NCBI GenBank assembly: GCA_030123625.1 | Contig: CP126121.1 | Location: forward strand, 2,954,179 to 3,018,178 | DNA length: 64,000 nt | Direction: 5' to 3' | Origin: Nitrospira sp. | GTDB taxonomy: Bacteria; Nitrospirota; Nitrospiria; Nitrospirales; Nitrospiraceae | Shown: positions 37,140 through 47,818 of the stretch, piece by piece | Layout of the letters: each line of letters starts with the position of its first letter | Position numbering within the stretch: the stretch's first letter is position 1 | Program-made: the position numbers and the translations under genes | The notes under the pieces: model-generated | What the model saw: the letters and a program-made list of their open reading frames with translations, nothing else | Database searches by the model: none | What the model was told of the DNA's origin: nothing

Positions 37140-37271
37140 GGACGCGACCATCCTCAGGACATACATCGACCGGCATACTGACGAATGCTCTCTTTTGCAG
37201 GTCGGCTGGATACGGGAAGCGGTCTGGGCTTGCTTGCCCAACTCCGGATGCCATGAAAATCCTTGAAACAC

Positions 37272-37302
37272 AAAGGGCCCGGCGGTTTCGCGCCGAGCCC
37301 TT
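37272..37302 (-). terminator. Hairpin terminator between the efflux operon and groL
   Basis: A GC-rich stem of about 12 pairs with one mismatch (AAGGGCCCGGCG against CGCCGAGCCCTT) and a six-base loop. On the minus strand it is followed by TTTGTGTTT, so it best fits the end of the groS-groL transcript; it could work weakly for the convergent efflux operon too. Confidence 0.6.
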
Positions 37303-37351
37303 CGCTACGGAAAGCTATCAGCTATCGGCCATTAGCCTCTAGCCCTTCACC

Positions 37352-37386
37352 ATCTCAGCACTCAAACCTCAGAACTCAGTACTGAG
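37352..37386. repeat. CTCAG-type low-complexity intergenic repeat
   Basis: Repeated units CTCAGCACTCA, CTCAGAACTCAG and ACTGAG pack this stretch right up to the groL stop. A longer relative of the same pattern occurs at 47014-47096 between purS and purQ. Their shared sequence family suggests a dispersed small repeat. Confidence 0.55.
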
Positions 37387-39051
<1,665 letters not shown>

Positions 39052-39100
39052 CTATTGATTTAATGAACTAAAAATTCGCCGCCATTGCATAGGCCGGGCT

Positions 39101-39400
39101 TTAGCTGGTAAAGATACCGAGGATGTCTTCTTCCTTGAGGATCAAACACTCTTCATCCTCAATCCGAAGCTTGCTGCCTGAATACTTGTCGAACAATACT
39201 TGATCACCGACTTTGACGTTCTCCACTTTCTTCCCGACTGCCTGAACTACTCCCCGTTGGGGCTTTTCTTTCGCTGAATCCGGCACATAAATACCACCGG
39301 CGGTCCGATCCAACTCCTCGGTGTAGGTGACAAACACCCGTTCGCCTAAGGGTTGGAATCCCTTGGCCACATTCTTCTTTTCCTTCTCGGCTGTACCCAT
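39101..39400 (-). CDS. groS: Co-chaperonin GroES (10 kDa)
   Basis: A 99-residue co-chaperonin cap. Family motifs are FQPLGERVFV, the mobile loop RTAGGIYVPDSAKEKPQ, GDQVLFDKYSGSKL and the closing EEDILGIF. The first dozen residues (MGTAEKEKKNVA) are an extra lysine-rich lead. It has a good AGGAGGAGG ribosome-binding site. It is the first gene of the groS-groL operon and sits directly downstream of rpoH, the heat-shock sigma factor likely to control it. Confidence 0.97.
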   Translation of the reverse strand: MGTAEKEKKNVAKGFQPLGERVFVTYTEELDRTAGGIYVPDSAKEKPQRGVVQAVGKKVENVKVGDQVLFDKYSGSKLRIEDEECLILKEEDILGIFTS

Positions 39401-39498
39401 AGCAGAACCTCCTCCTGATGAAAGTTAACTCGTTAGGTGTTAACGGCTGTAAAGTCGGGCTGAACTCGCTTGCAGTCCAGGCAGCCTGTGACTCGGTG

Positions 39499-39526
39499 GA
39501 GATAGGCCTTCGTTCACCTAAGTCAA
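39499..39526 (-). promoter_or_regulatory. Candidate heat-shock promoter of groS-groL
   Basis: On the minus strand CTTGACT, then 15-16 bases, then CCTATCTC. It can be read as a sigma-70 promoter (TTGACT-N16-TATCTC) or as a sigma-32 type (CTTGA and a C-rich CC-AT-T -10). The leader to groS would be about 90 bases. No CIRCE operator is present. Confidence 0.5.
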
Positions 39527-39653
39527 GAGGGGGCTCACAGGATTTTTAAAGCACCAAACATTCTCTCCACTGCGGGGATTTCCGCATCCTAACCTATTGA
39601 GAAATCAATATTCCAGAAGTATTTTTCGTGGGTGAGGACGGGATGAGGAGATA

Positions 39654-40646
39654 TCACGTTCGTAACCGATCAAAATCTTTAATATCTTTTTTAAGATAGT
39701 CTCGGAGGCGTTTGATGATGCGGGCCTCTAATTGACGGGTCCGCTCCTTCGTAATACCGTATTTGTCGCCCAGATCATCGAGGGTCAGAGGGGTGTCGGA
39801 CAGAATGCGATTTCTCAGAATATCTTCGTCACGTTCTTCCAGTGTCGTGGTGAACTCGGCCAGCTTTGTCCTAAAGAGGGCCTTGAGCTGATGATCGGCG
39901 AGCTGTTCATCCGCCGGTTCTTGGTGGGACGGCAAGACATCAAGCAGCGTGCTGTCTTGATTCTCACCGATCGGTTGGTCGAGCGATAATTCCCAGTTGC
40001 CGAGGCGCTGATCCATTTCGATCACGTCACGCTCGCGCACGTTCAGACGATCAGCGAGTAATTTCGTGTCGGGCGAGAAACCGTCCCGTTCGAGCTTTGC
40101 TTTTTCCTTTTTTAAGTTATAGAACAGTTTTCGTTGATCCTGAGTCGTCCCGACCTTGACGAGCCGAAACGTGTGTAATAGGTAACGAAGGATATAGGCC
40201 CTGGACCACCATGCGGCATAGGCATAGAAGCGGACGTTTTTCGAGGGGTCGAATTTCTTGATGGCTTGCATCAGGCCGACATTGCCTTCTTGAATCAGGT
40301 CCATGTGGTCGGCACCCGTATGGAGGTACTCGGCTGCAATCGACACCGACACACGCAGGTTGGCCATGATGAGTTTAACCGCCGCCTCGCGGCTGCCGTG
40401 GGTACGGTACTCCTGAAAAAGCTGAAGTTCCTCTTCCTTTGAAAGGTATGGGTACCGCCGTACCTCGGCCAAGTACTGCTGGAGAGCCGTGACCGGTACC
40501 ACCGCAGTCGTGTCGGAACGGGAGACTGTTTCATGCTCAGGAGCAGGACTCAGCTCGGTACCGGCAGGGAACTCGTTCTGATCTATCTGCGAGGGTTCCT
40601 CATCTCCAGGTTCGTCCGGCATATCTGTATCGTCGATGATGGACAT
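39654..40646 (-). CDS. rpoH: RNA polymerase sigma factor, sigma-32 (RpoH) type
   Basis: A 330-residue sigma-70-family factor. After an acidic N-terminal tail of about 50 residues come region 1.2/2.1 (LQQYLAEVRRYPYLSKEEE), the core-binding region 2.2 (DLIQEGNVGLMQAIKKFDP), the -10-recognition region 2.4 (RFYAYAAWWSRAYILRYLL), the RpoH box (TQDQRKLFYNLKKEKAK) and region 4.2 (LTLDDLGDKYGITKERTRQL). The RpoH box separates it from RpoD and RpoS. It should drive heat-shock genes, and groS-groL follow directly on the same strand. The acidic tail is longer than in E. coli. Confidence 0.88.
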   Translation of the reverse strand: MSIIDDTDMPDEPGDEEPSQIDQNEFPAGTELSPAPEHETVSRSDTTAVVPVTALQQYLAEVRRYPYLSKEEELQLFQEYRTHGSREAAVKLIMANLRVSVSIAAEYLHTGADHMDLIQEGNVGLMQAIKKFDPSKNVRFYAYAAWWSRAYILRYLLHTFRLVKVGTTQDQRKLFYNLKKEKAKLERDGFSPDTKLLADRLNVRERDVIEMDQRLGNWELSLDQPIGENQDSTLLDVLPSHQEPADEQLADHQLKALFRTKLAEFTTTLEERDEDILRNRILSDTPLTLDDLGDKYGITKERTRQLEARIIKRLRDYLKKDIKDFDRLRT

Positions 40647-40835
40647 ATAAGCGGCAGACTACACCAGACTCCTAGGTCGCAACAATGCTGAAAGAGACCC
40701 GAGTTCAATTTTGATGTGAACAAGACGGTTAAGAAGAGGCATGTCTCTCACCTGTATAATTCGGATTCGGGATTCAAACTTCCCTCTGGATAGAATTCGC
40801 CGGCAGGACCTGGGGATTATGGTCTATTTTTGTGG

Positions 40836-40865
40836 TTGACAGCCGGGACAGAAACAAGGTTATGT
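40836..40865 (+). promoter_or_regulatory. Possible promoter of the rib-pur operon
   Basis: A perfect TTGACA (40836-40841), an 18-base spacer and TTATGT (40860-40865), which is a weak -10. The inverted-repeat element at 40878-41133 lies between it and ribBA, so the true promoter could instead be inside or after that element. No FMN riboswitch was seen. Confidence 0.35.
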
Positions 40866-40877
40866 GTCACCCTCCTA

Positions 40878-41133
40878 GCCCGCATTATTCATGAACGCTT
40901 CTGCTGCAATCGCGGATTCGCTGCTGCGACGAGCCTTCGGCTGGCAGGCTCGCCCCTCGCAACCTCGACATACTGTTCAAGTATGCCTCGGTTTCTCGGG
41001 ACTCCACGCAGAAGACACCGCCGCCTCACCGCCTCGGCGGCGTCCACAAACGTGGCGCTCATTATTCTTCGCGCCGTGGACCTCGCCACGCGACTGCGCG
41101 ATTTCGCCACGAATCGCCATGAATAATGCGGGC
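40878..41133. repeat. 256-bp element with perfect 16-bp terminal inverted repeats
   Basis: GCCCGCATTATTCATG at 40878-40893 recurs as its exact complement at 41118-41133. The interior of about 224 bases is GC-rich with further internal complementarity (for example a second copy of the CATTATTC core near 41060-41070) and has no convincing gene. This is the shape of a miniature inverted-repeat element. A target-site duplication was not evident. The rest of the 40647-41201 gap holds no recognised gene. Confidence 0.7.
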
Positions 41134-41201
41134 GCTGCTAAATCTTCGATGTTTAGATGTTTAATGGTAAATTGTCGTGCCGTGACCGGTAGGACTTAGA
41201 C

Positions 41202-42410
41202 ATGACCACTCCTTTCGATACCATCGAAAATGCGATTCGTGACATCAAGAAGGGAAAGTGCATCATCTTGGTGGACGACGAAGATCGCGAAAATGAGGGT
41301 GACTTGGTCATTGCGGCGGAGAAAGTCACTCCGCACGTGATCAACTTCATGGCCATGCATGCCCGAGGCCTCATTTGTCTAACCCTGACGCCTGAAAGGG
41401 TGGAAGAACTGCAGTTGCCACCGCAGGCTTCCGAGAATACGGCGATGTTCGGGACCGCCTTTACTGTGTCAATTGATGCGCGCAAAGGCATCACAACCGG
41501 TATCTCTGCAGCAGATCGAGCCACGACCATTCATGTTGCCATCGACCCTAAAAGCGCACCGGCTGATTTGGCCAGACCTGGGCATATTTTTCCGCTGAAG
41601 TCGCAAGTTGGTGGCGTATTGAAACGAGCGGGTCAGACTGAAGGATCTGTAGATCTCGCGCGGTTGGCCGGACTTACGCCGGCGGGCGTCATCTGCGAAA
41701 TCATGAATGAAGACGGCACAATGGCTCGCGTGGCTGAACTCACCAAGTTTGCGAAGCGCCATAAGCTGAAGATGGTCACGATTAAATCTCTCATCGAATA
41801 CCGTATGCAGCGCGAAACTTTTGTGAAGAGGGCGGCCAGCGCCCGCTTGCCCACGACGTTTGGCGAGTTTGAGGCGGTAGCGTTCGAGAATCAGATTGAC
41901 GGGGTGACGCATATTGCTTTAGTGAAGGGCCGTGTCGACAGCGGGGCCCCAACACTTGTCCGCGTACACTCCGGATGCTTGACGGCTGACGCGTTAGGAT
42001 CGTTGCGTTGTGATTGCCGCGATCAATTGCATTCTGCGATGGAGATCATTCAAAAAGAGGGCCGAGGCGTTCTTCTCTACCTGAATCAAGAAGGCCGAGG
42101 AATTGGGTTGTTGAATAAAATCAAGGCCTATGGGCTGCAGGATCAAGGAAGTGATACGGTTGAAGCCAATTTGCAACTTGGATTCAAGGCGGATCTGCGC
42201 GACTATGGAGTCGGCGCGCAAATTTTGGCGAATCTCGGCCTGCACCAGATCAAGTTGATTACGAACAATCCGCGCAAGATTGTGGGAATCGAAGGGTATG
42301 GTCTTAAGGTCGTTGAACGAGTTCCTATTGAGGTTCCTCCGCGCGCCGCGAATGTCCGGTATCTTCGCACAAAGAAAGCGAAACTGGGACATCTTCTTAA
42401 GAAAGTTTGA
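41202..42410 (+). CDS. ribBA: Bifunctional DHBP synthase / GTP cyclohydrolase II
   Basis: A 402-residue fusion that feeds riboflavin synthesis with both precursors. The N-terminal half (about 1-200) is 3,4-dihydroxy-2-butanone 4-phosphate synthase, with [19 protein letters not shown] and the [10 protein letters not shown] loop. The C-terminal half (about 205-400) is GTP cyclohydrolase II, with [20 protein letters not shown] carrying the zinc cysteines and [13 protein letters not shown]. It heads a run of same-strand genes that goes on to ribH, nusB and the purine genes, which fits because GTP is the substrate. Confidence 0.97.
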   Translation: MTTPFDTIENAIRDIKKGKCIILVDDEDRENEGDLVIAAEKVTPHVINFMAMHARGLICLTLTPERVEELQLPPQASENTAMFGTAFTVSIDARKGITTGISAADRATTIHVAIDPKSAPADLARPGHIFPLKSQVGGVLKRAGQTEGSVDLARLAGLTPAGVICEIMNEDGTMARVAELTKFAKRHKLKMVTIKSLIEYRMQRETFVKRAASARLPTTFGEFEAVAFENQIDGVTHIALVKGRVDSGAPTLVRVHSGCLTADALGSLRCDCRDQLHSAMEIIQKEGRGVLLYLNQEGRGIGLLNKIKAYGLQDQGSDTVEANLQLGFKADLRDYGVGAQILANLGLHQIKLITNNPRKIVGIEGYGLKVVERVPIEVPPRAANVRYLRTKKAKLGHLLKKV

Positions 42411-42461
42411 CAGGTTTCTTCAAGTCCCGTCCCTGGGACAAGACGGCTATTGAATTGAAAG

Positions 42462-42995
42462 ATGAAGCATAGAAAAATGAGTGATTCCCCGGCGGGATTT
42501 CGAATCGGCATTGTCGCTGCGAAGTTCAATCAGCAAGTCACGAACAAATTAGTCAATGCCTGCGTGAACACGCTGACTGCCCATGGAGTCCGTAAAGAAA
42601 ACATGAATGTGCTGCGGGTACCGGGGGCATTCGAAATTCCACTGGTTGCGCGTACCATGGCAAAGTCCGGTCGGTTTGATGCGATCGTCTGCCTAGGGGC
42701 GGTCATTCGGGGTGACACCCCGCATTTCGAATACATCAGTGCTGAGGTCAGCCGGGGCATCGGGCAGGCGGCTTTAGACACCGATGTTCCGATCATCTTT
42801 GGTGTGTTGACCACTGAGACGGTTGCGCAGGCGGTGGAGCGAGCGGACACGAAGAAATTCAACCGTGGCGGCGAGGCAGCGAAGTCCGCGATCGAAATGG
42901 TGATGGTGATGAGACATGTGAAGACCGCCGGACGGAACTCGGATGCGGGGCCATCGGCTGGATTACGGCCGACCGCCCGGCGGCTTGCGGATTAG
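42462..42995 (+). CDS. ribH: 6,7-dimethyl-8-ribityllumazine synthase
   Basis: A 177-residue enzyme that condenses the ribBA products into lumazine, the riboflavin precursor. Typical motifs are [49 protein letters not shown] and [18 protein letters not shown]. The protein is about 20 residues longer than usual through a polar C-terminal tail. The ATG at 42462 is used; one at 42477 (MSDSPAGF) is possible. nusB follows after five bases, a conserved neighbourhood. Confidence 0.95.
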   Translation: MKHRKMSDSPAGFRIGIVAAKFNQQVTNKLVNACVNTLTAHGVRKENMNVLRVPGAFEIPLVARTMAKSGRFDAIVCLGAVIRGDTPHFEYISAEVSRGIGQAALDTDVPIIFGVLTTETVAQAVERADTKKFNRGGEAAKSAIEMVMVMRHVKTAGRNSDAGPSAGLRPTARRLAD

Positions 42996-43000
42996 CGGTT

Positions 43001-43465
43001 ATGGGAGCCCGTCATCAGGCCCGCGAGCGAGCCTTGCAAATCCTGTTTCAGCATGACATTCATGGGAAGGCCGCCGTGCACCTCGACGAGTTTTGGCGTG
43101 AATACACGGCATCCGATGAGTCAAAAGCGTTTGCGGATCGGTTGGTGCGGGGTGTGTTGGAGCACAAACAGGAGCTTGATGCCACCATCGGCAAGTATGC
43201 GACGAATTGGACGGTGAGTCGCATGCCGATTGTCGACCGCAATATCTTGCGTGCCGGACTGTATGAGTTGCTGTGGTTGGATGAGGTGCCTGCGAAGGTC
43301 ACGATGGACGAAGCCATCGAACTCGCGAAGAGTTTCGGCGATGACGATGCCTCAAAGTTCGTGAACGCGGTTCTGGATAAGGTCTTGGCCACCGAGTCGC
43401 GATTGGCTGTCAAAAGACGTGAGGCGTCAGGTGTAAAAGGTGAGGCGATGGGGAAAAATGATTGA
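43001..43465 (+). CDS. nusB: Transcription antitermination factor NusB
   Basis: A 154-residue all-helical protein with the RNA-binding N-terminus [16 protein letters not shown] and family motifs [15 protein letters not shown] and [23 protein letters not shown]. With NusE (S10) it binds the boxA element and supports antitermination in rRNA operons. The lysine-rich tail after residue 140 is not conserved. It follows ribH directly, as in many genomes, and overlaps purB by eight bases. Confidence 0.95.
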   Translation: MGARHQARERALQILFQHDIHGKAAVHLDEFWREYTASDESKAFADRLVRGVLEHKQELDATIGKYATNWTVSRMPIVDRNILRAGLYELLWLDEVPAKVTMDEAIELAKSFGDDDASKFVNAVLDKVLATESRLAVKRREASGVKGEAMGKND

Positions 43466-44795
43466 ACGCTATACACGTCCCCAGATGAAGGCTATCTGGG
43501 ATCTGAAGCATAAGTATGAGATCTGGCTGGAGGTTGAACTGCAAGCCTGTGCGGCCTTTGAGCGGGCCAAACAGGCGCCGCGTGGGACGGCGGCGAAAAT
43601 TCGGAAGAAGGCCAGGATCGATGTCGAGCGGATTGCCGAAATTGAAAAGGTTACGAAACATGATGTGATCGCCTTTCTCGAATCGCTCATGGACACGGTA
43701 GGACCTGAGCATCGGTTTCTTCACATGGGACTCACGTCTTCGGACATTGTCGATACCTCGCTGGCCATACAAATGACCGAGGCGCTCGATCTGATCGTGG
43801 GGGGAGTTGATGAGCTCCTTGCCGTGCTGAAACAGCAGGCGTTCCGCTACAAAGACCAGGTGATGGTGGGACGGTCACATGGCATTCACGGGGAACCGAT
43901 CTCTTTCGGGTTGAAGATGGCCCTGTGGTACGAGGAAGTTCGGCGTCATCAGATACGATTGCGGCAGGTGAGAAACGAGATTGCGGTCGGCAAACTATCC
44001 GGCGCCATGGGGACGTTCGCGCACCAGGGGCCGAATATTGAAGACTATGTCTGTGCCAAGCTTGGATTGAACGTTGATCCAGTTTCCAACCAGGTGGTCC
44101 AACGAGACCGCCACGCGTCTTATGTGACGGCCCTTGCATTGCTTGCGGCAAGCATCGAGAAATTTGCCACCGAGATCCGCCATCTTCAACGCACGGAAGT
44201 GCTCGAGGCCGAAGAGTATTTTTCAGAAGGGCAGAAGGGATCTTCCGCGATGCCTCACAAGCGGAACCCGATCGTCTCGGAGAATCTCTGCGGCTTGGCT
44301 CGGGTGGTACGGGCCAACAGCTTAGCGGCGATGGAAAACGTCGCGCTCTGGCATGAGCGCGACATCAGCCATTCGTCTGTCGAGCGAGTGATCATGCCGG
44401 ACAGTACGACTTTGATCGATTACATGCTGGCCAAGGTGACGGATCTGATCAAACATTTGGTCGTCTATCCGGACCGGATGAGACGAAATCTTGAATTGAC
44501 CGGAGGACTCGTGTATTCGCAGCGGCTGCTGTTGGCCTTGGTTGAGAAGGGAGCGCAACGAAAAGAGTCATACGAAGCGATTCAGCGCAATGCCATGGCT
44601 TCCTGGAGGGGAGGGGGCGGACTACAAGAATTGGCTGGTAAAGATCCGTTTATTTCCGAGCATCTTACACGGAGTGAAATTGCCGCCTGTTTCAACCCAA
44701 AATATTACCTGCGCCACCTCGATCAGATCTATCGACGGGTGTTTGGGCGGCACCGCCATCATTCGCGCGGTGGCAAGGAAAACATAACGAAATGA
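43458..44795 (+). CDS. purB: Adenylosuccinate lyase
   Basis: A 445-residue member of the fumarase/aspartase superfamily that acts twice in purine synthesis, on SAICAR and on adenylosuccinate. Key parts are [35 protein letters not shown] with a catalytic His, and the signature [11 protein letters not shown] carrying the catalytic Ser loop. The ATG at 43458 inside the nusB end is preferred over an in-frame GTG-type start at 43440. A basic C-terminal tail is present. Its stop overlaps the start of the chlorite dismutase gene. Confidence 0.96.
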   Translation: MIERYTRPQMKAIWDLKHKYEIWLEVELQACAAFERAKQAPRGTAAKIRKKARIDVERIAEIEKVTKHDVIAFLESLMDTVGPEHRFLHMGLTSSDIVDTSLAIQMTEALDLIVGGVDELLAVLKQQAFRYKDQVMVGRSHGIHGEPISFGLKMALWYEEVRRHQIRLRQVRNEIAVGKLSGAMGTFAHQGPNIEDYVCAKLGLNVDPVSNQVVQRDRHASYVTALALLAASIEKFATEIRHLQRTEVLEAEEYFSEGQKGSSAMPHKRNPIVSENLCGLARVVRANSLAAMENVALWHERDISHSSVERVIMPDSTTLIDYMLAKVTDLIKHLVVYPDRMRRNLELTGGLVYSQRLLLALVEKGAQRKESYEAIQRNAMASWRGGGGLQELAGKDPFISEHLTRSEIAACFNPKYYLRHLDQIYRRVFGRHRHHSRGGKENITK

Positions 44796-45589
44796 TGCTT
44801 CGACCGGCTGTCACAGTGCTGATCCTGCTCTGGTTGATCGGTGGTTACTGGGTATCGAACGCTCAGGCGGAAGCAGATCGAGAAAAGCTTCTTTCTGAAC
44901 CGGGGGTCTACGGGACGTTTGCCGTCTTCGCGCTCAATGAGGAGTGGACGAAACAAGACCCCGCGACGCGGATCGTCCGTCTGACGTCGCTCAAAGGTGT
45001 GGTGGAACAGCATCGAGAGCACGTGGCAATCGATCTGTACCTCCTTCGAGGGCTTTCCGATCAAGCAGACCTCTTGTTCCGGATTCATGCGGCGGAATTG
45101 CGCGAGACGCAGGAGTTTCTTCTGGATTTGAAGAGCAGTCAATTGGGGAAATATTTCAAGACGGTCGGGATCATGCACGGGCTCACCAAAAACCTGAATT
45201 ATGCGTCGGGATTCCCGGATCAGATGAAGGCTGACTTAAAGACCATCAGTGAACCTGGCCAGAAACCATATGCAATCGTGATTCCGATCCGGAAATCGGC
45301 CGAGTGGTGGGGCCTGGATCATGAGAAGCGGGCCGCGATGATGCAGGAACATACCGCCGCCACGTTGCCCTACGTGAAGACGGTCAAACGAAAGCTCTAT
45401 CACTCCAGCGGACTGGATGATCTGGACTTCATTACATATTTTGAAACCTCCAAGCTGGAGGACTTCCACAGCCTGGTGCTGTCGCTCGAGAAAGTGCAGG
45501 AATTTCGCTATACGCGGCGATTCGGACATCCGATCATACTCGGGACGATGAAATCATTGGACGAGGTTATAGAACTGTTGGCGCAGTAA
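44792..45589 (+). CDS. cld: Chlorite dismutase, periplasmic
   Basis: A 265-residue protein with a signal peptide ending near residue 26 (SNAQA). The mature part matches the heme enzyme that turns chlorite into chloride and O2. The likely proximal heme ligand is His187 (MMQEHT) and the distal arginine Arg200 (VKRKLYHSSGLDD); after removing 26 residues these are 161 and 174, one off the 160 and 173 I recall for the Nitrospira defluvii enzyme. Length and motifs fit the long, pentameric clade. It overlaps purB by four bases and lies 22 bases before purC, so it is expressed with purine genes, a surprising partner. Nitrite oxidisers may use it against chlorite formed from chlorate. Confidence 0.93.
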   Translation: MMLRPAVTVLILLWLIGGYWVSNAQAEADREKLLSEPGVYGTFAVFALNEEWTKQDPATRIVRLTSLKGVVEQHREHVAIDLYLLRGLSDQADLLFRIHAAELRETQEFLLDLKSSQLGKYFKTVGIMHGLTKNLNYASGFPDQMKADLKTISEPGQKPYAIVIPIRKSAEWWGLDHEKRAAMMQEHTAATLPYVKTVKRKLYHSSGLDDLDFITYFETSKLEDFHSLVLSLEKVQEFRYTRRFGHPIILGTMKSLDEVIELLAQ

Positions 45590-45611
45590 GCTGAACCACT
45601 GAGGTCCGATC

Positions 45612-46316
45612 ATGGCGACGGGCGAGCTTCTTTACGAAGGCAAGGCAAAAAAGATCTTTTCGACGGGAAATCCGGATCAAGTCGTGCAGTATTTCAAGGA
45701 CGATGCGACAGCCTTCAACGCACAGAAGCGCGGCACGATCGTCGACAAAGGTGTGATCAACAATAAGATTTCCGAACGGCTTTTTCGGCTCTTGGAGCAT
45801 AACGGGGTACGGACACACTTTGTGGAGCGATTGAATGACCGGGAAATGCTCACGAAACGAGTCAGAATCGTACCAATCGAAGTCGTGATCCGGAACGTCG
45901 TGGCGGGTAGTTTGGCGAAGCGGCTCGGGCTGAAAGAGGGGAGCCGGATCGACCCGGCGGTCGTTGAGTTCTATTACAAGAACGACGCACTGGGAGACCC
46001 GTTGGTTAATGACGATCACCTACGGCTGATGAATGTGGCCACACCAGGCGTGTTGCGTGAGTTGCGTGAACTGGGGCACGCGGTTAATAAGGTCCTCAAA
46101 CCGTTCTTCTCCGAACGGAAGATGCAGCTCGTTGATTTCAAGCTTGAGTTCGGAGTCTTTCACAATAAACTGATCCTCGCGGACGAGATTTCTCCGGACA
46201 CCTGCCGTTTCTGGGATATGACGACCGGTGAGTCGATGGATAAGGATCGGTTTCGAAAGGATATGGGGAAGATTGAAGAGGCGTATCAGGAGGTGTTAAG
46301 GCGGGTTTGTGGGTAG
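45612..46316 (+). CDS. purC: SAICAR synthase
   Basis: A 234-residue enzyme that joins CAIR and aspartate with ATP in purine synthesis. It starts with GELLYEGKAKKIFSTGNPDQ and has VRIVPIEVVIRNVVAGSLAKR, VDFKLEFGVFHNKLILADEISPD (metal and substrate site) and SMDKDRFRKDMG. This is the short single-domain form. A stretch of about 230 bases with several hairpins follows before the next gene. Confidence 0.96.
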   Translation: MATGELLYEGKAKKIFSTGNPDQVVQYFKDDATAFNAQKRGTIVDKGVINNKISERLFRLLEHNGVRTHFVERLNDREMLTKRVRIVPIEVVIRNVVAGSLAKRLGLKEGSRIDPAVVEFYYKNDALGDPLVNDDHLRLMNVATPGVLRELRELGHAVNKVLKPFFSERKMQLVDFKLEFGVFHNKLILADEISPDTCRFWDMTTGESMDKDRFRKDMGKIEEAYQEVLRRVCG

Positions 46317-46394
46317 AGGTGACCTGAACCTTGTCCGCTCAAGCGCGTCAACTCGACCGCACTAAATTTCGCCGTTGCTCGGCACGCGAAACTT

Positions 46395-46507
46395 GTTCCG
46401 TTCTAAGCGGAGCTTAAACGGAACATCGAACATCGCGAGCCGTCCGCAACGCGGACCGCTCGGGCTCAATACGTGCGGTGTCCCGAGTTTCCGCGATATC
46501 GCGGGAC
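46395..46507 (+). other. Structured intergenic segment with three hairpins
   Basis: Three stems follow one another between purC and the next gene. 46395-46424: GTTCCGTTCTAAGC pairs with GCTTAAACGGAAC. 46437-46461: GAGC and GTCCGC pair with GCGGAC and GCTC around a three-base loop. 46480-46507: GTCCCG pairs with CGGGAC and encloses the 14-bp palindrome CCGCGATATCGCGG. None has a T-tract, so they are not typical terminators; a leader element, small RNA or repeat is possible. Confidence 0.5.
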
Positions 46508-46553
46508 AAGGCTCAGAGTCTCCTCCTGATCTTTGAGAGAGGAAGAAAGGAAG

Positions 46554-46772
46554 ATGCTGCGGGCGTACTTGAATTATGGCCTGATCGCGTCGGTGGTGAT
46601 TTGGGCGGCCATCGTGGGCGTGATGGCCTATCGGTTGAACGAGTCGCCATGGCGCTGGGCGTTCGTCGCCTTAGTATTTTGCGGTGGGCTCACCGTTGCA
46701 GTGATCATCTGGATCAAGAAATATGTGGATCGGTTGAACGACGCCGAAGAGAAGCGGGAGAGCAAGTTGTGA
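46554..46772 (+). CDS. Small membrane protein, two helices
   Basis: A 72-residue protein from the ATG at 46554, which has AAAGGAAG directly before it. Two hydrophobic helices (about residues 6-26 and 34-52) are joined by a short loop NESPWRW, and the tail is strongly charged (KKYVDRLNDAEEKRESKL). I do not recognise a family. It sits inside the purine operon and overlaps the purS start by four bases, so it is translated with PurS; a link to purine synthesis is not obvious. Confidence 0.7.
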   Translation: MLRAYLNYGLIASVVIWAAIVGVMAYRLNESPWRWAFVALVFCGGLTVAVIIWIKKYVDRLNDAEEKRESKL

Positions 46773-47008
46773 AAGCCAAAATTCATGTGACACTGAAGTC
46801 AGGCATCTTGGATCCACAAGGCAAAGCCATCGAACATGCGTTGGACTCATTGGGGTTCAAGAATGCGGCGAATGTCCGTGTTGGGAAGTACATGGAACTG
46901 GATCTCGCAGAGCAAGATAAGGCTAAGGCTGAGGCTGAGGTCAAGAGCATGTGTGAAAAATTATTGGCGAATACCATCATTGAAGAGTATCGGTACGAAC
47001 TTGAATAG
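46769..47008 (+). CDS. purS: Phosphoribosylformylglycinamidine synthase subunit PurS
   Basis: A 79-residue subunit starting with GTG at 46769, which overlaps the previous stop. It matches PurS throughout: AKIHVTLKSGILDPQGKAIEH, LDSLGFKNAANVRVGKYMEL and LANTIIEEYRYELE. PurS bridges PurL and PurQ in the three-part FGAM synthase of bacteria that have the small PurL; all three genes are here. The frame is open far upstream, but only this part is PurS. Confidence 0.95.
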   Translation: MKAKIHVTLKSGILDPQGKAIEHALDSLGFKNAANVRVGKYMELDLAEQDKAKAEAEVKSMCEKLLANTIIEEYRYELE

Positions 47009-47013
47009 TGCCG

Positions 47014-47096
47014 TGTGCTGAGAGTTGAGTGCTGAGTGTTTCGAGAAGAAAAAGGTTCTCAACGTTCAACTTCCCACTCAGCACCTAGCACTCAGG
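47014..47096. repeat. Imperfect inverted repeat built of CTGAGTG units
   Basis: GTGCTGAGAGTTGAGTGCTG and on to GAGAA on one side faces TTCTCAAC followed by ACTCAGCACCTAGCACTCAG on the other, forming a long imperfect hairpin between purS and purQ. The unit is the same as in the repeat next to groL at 37352-37386. Confidence 0.6.
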
Positions 47097-47104
47097 ACTA
47101 ATTT

Positions 47105-47818
47105 ATGAACATCGGCGTCGTTGTTTTCCCTGGTAGCAATTGCGATCACGACTGCGAGCATGTCTTTAAAGACGTGCTCGGACAAAACGTGACGATGGTA
47201 TGGCATAAGGAGACGTCGGTGGCCGGTTTGGATGCGGTGATCCTGCCGGGCGGATTTTCGTATGGTGATTATCTCCGGACCGGCGCGATTGCGCGGTTTT
47301 CTCCGGTCATGCAAGCGGTGAAGCAATTTGCCGCCGAAGGAGGATTGGTGCTCGGGATCTGTAATGGCTTTCAGATTTTGCTGGAAGCGGGTTTGTTGCC
47401 GGGCGCCATGTTGCGGAATAAGTCGTTGAATTTTATCTGTCGCGAGACCTACGTCAAAGTGGAGAACGCTGCGACGTCGTTTACAAATGCCTGTCAGTCA
47501 GGACAGGTGCTCAAAATCCCGATCGCTCATGCGGATGGGAATTACTACACCGATCCGGTGACATTAGCCGGCCTTCAGGCCAACGCGCAGATCGTCTTCC
47601 GTTATTGCACGGCGGATGGAAAGGTGACGCCGGAGGCTTGTCCGAACGGCTCGCTCAATAATATTGCCGGCATCCGCAATGTGGAAGGCAACGTCCTGGG
47701 GATGATGCCGCATCCTGAGCGATGTGCCGAGGTGATGTTGGGCAATGAGGACGGGCGGGCGATCTTCCAATCGATGATCGCGACTTTGGAGCGAAAGGAG
47801 TCGGCGGGAGCGCGGTGA
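47105..47818 (+). CDS. purQ: FGAM synthase glutaminase subunit PurQ
   Basis: A 237-residue class I glutamine amidotransferase that gives ammonia to PurL. It begins [16 protein letters not shown] and has the nucleophile Cys in [21 protein letters not shown] and the His-x-Glu dyad in [10 protein letters not shown] near the end. The motif [20 protein letters not shown] is typical. Purine order purS-purQ-(secreted protein)-purL matches the small-PurL system. Confidence 0.97.
   Translation: MNIGVVVFPGSNCDHDCEHVFKDVLGQNVTMVWHKETSVAGLDAVILPGGFSYGDYLRTGAIARFSPVMQAVKQFAAEGGLVLGICNGFQILLEAGLLPGAMLRNKSLNFICRETYVKVENAATSFTNACQSGQVLKIPIAHADGNYYTDPVTLAGLQANAQIVFRYCTADGKVTPEACPNGSLNNIAGIRNVEGNVLGMMPHPERCAEVMLGNEDGRAIFQSMIATLERKESAGAR

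Noticed and set aside
39401..39480. CIRCE operator upstream of groS
   Set aside because: Only a GTTAAC-N9-GTTAAC pattern was found (39425-39445), not TTAGCACTC-N9-GAGTGCTAA.
40647..41201. FMN riboswitch upstream of ribBA
   Set aside because: The conserved RFN boxes are not present; the region is filled by the inverted-repeat element.
46478..46768. Long N-terminal extension of PurS
   Set aside because: It covers the hairpin region and the small membrane gene in another frame; PurS is complete from the GTG at 46769.
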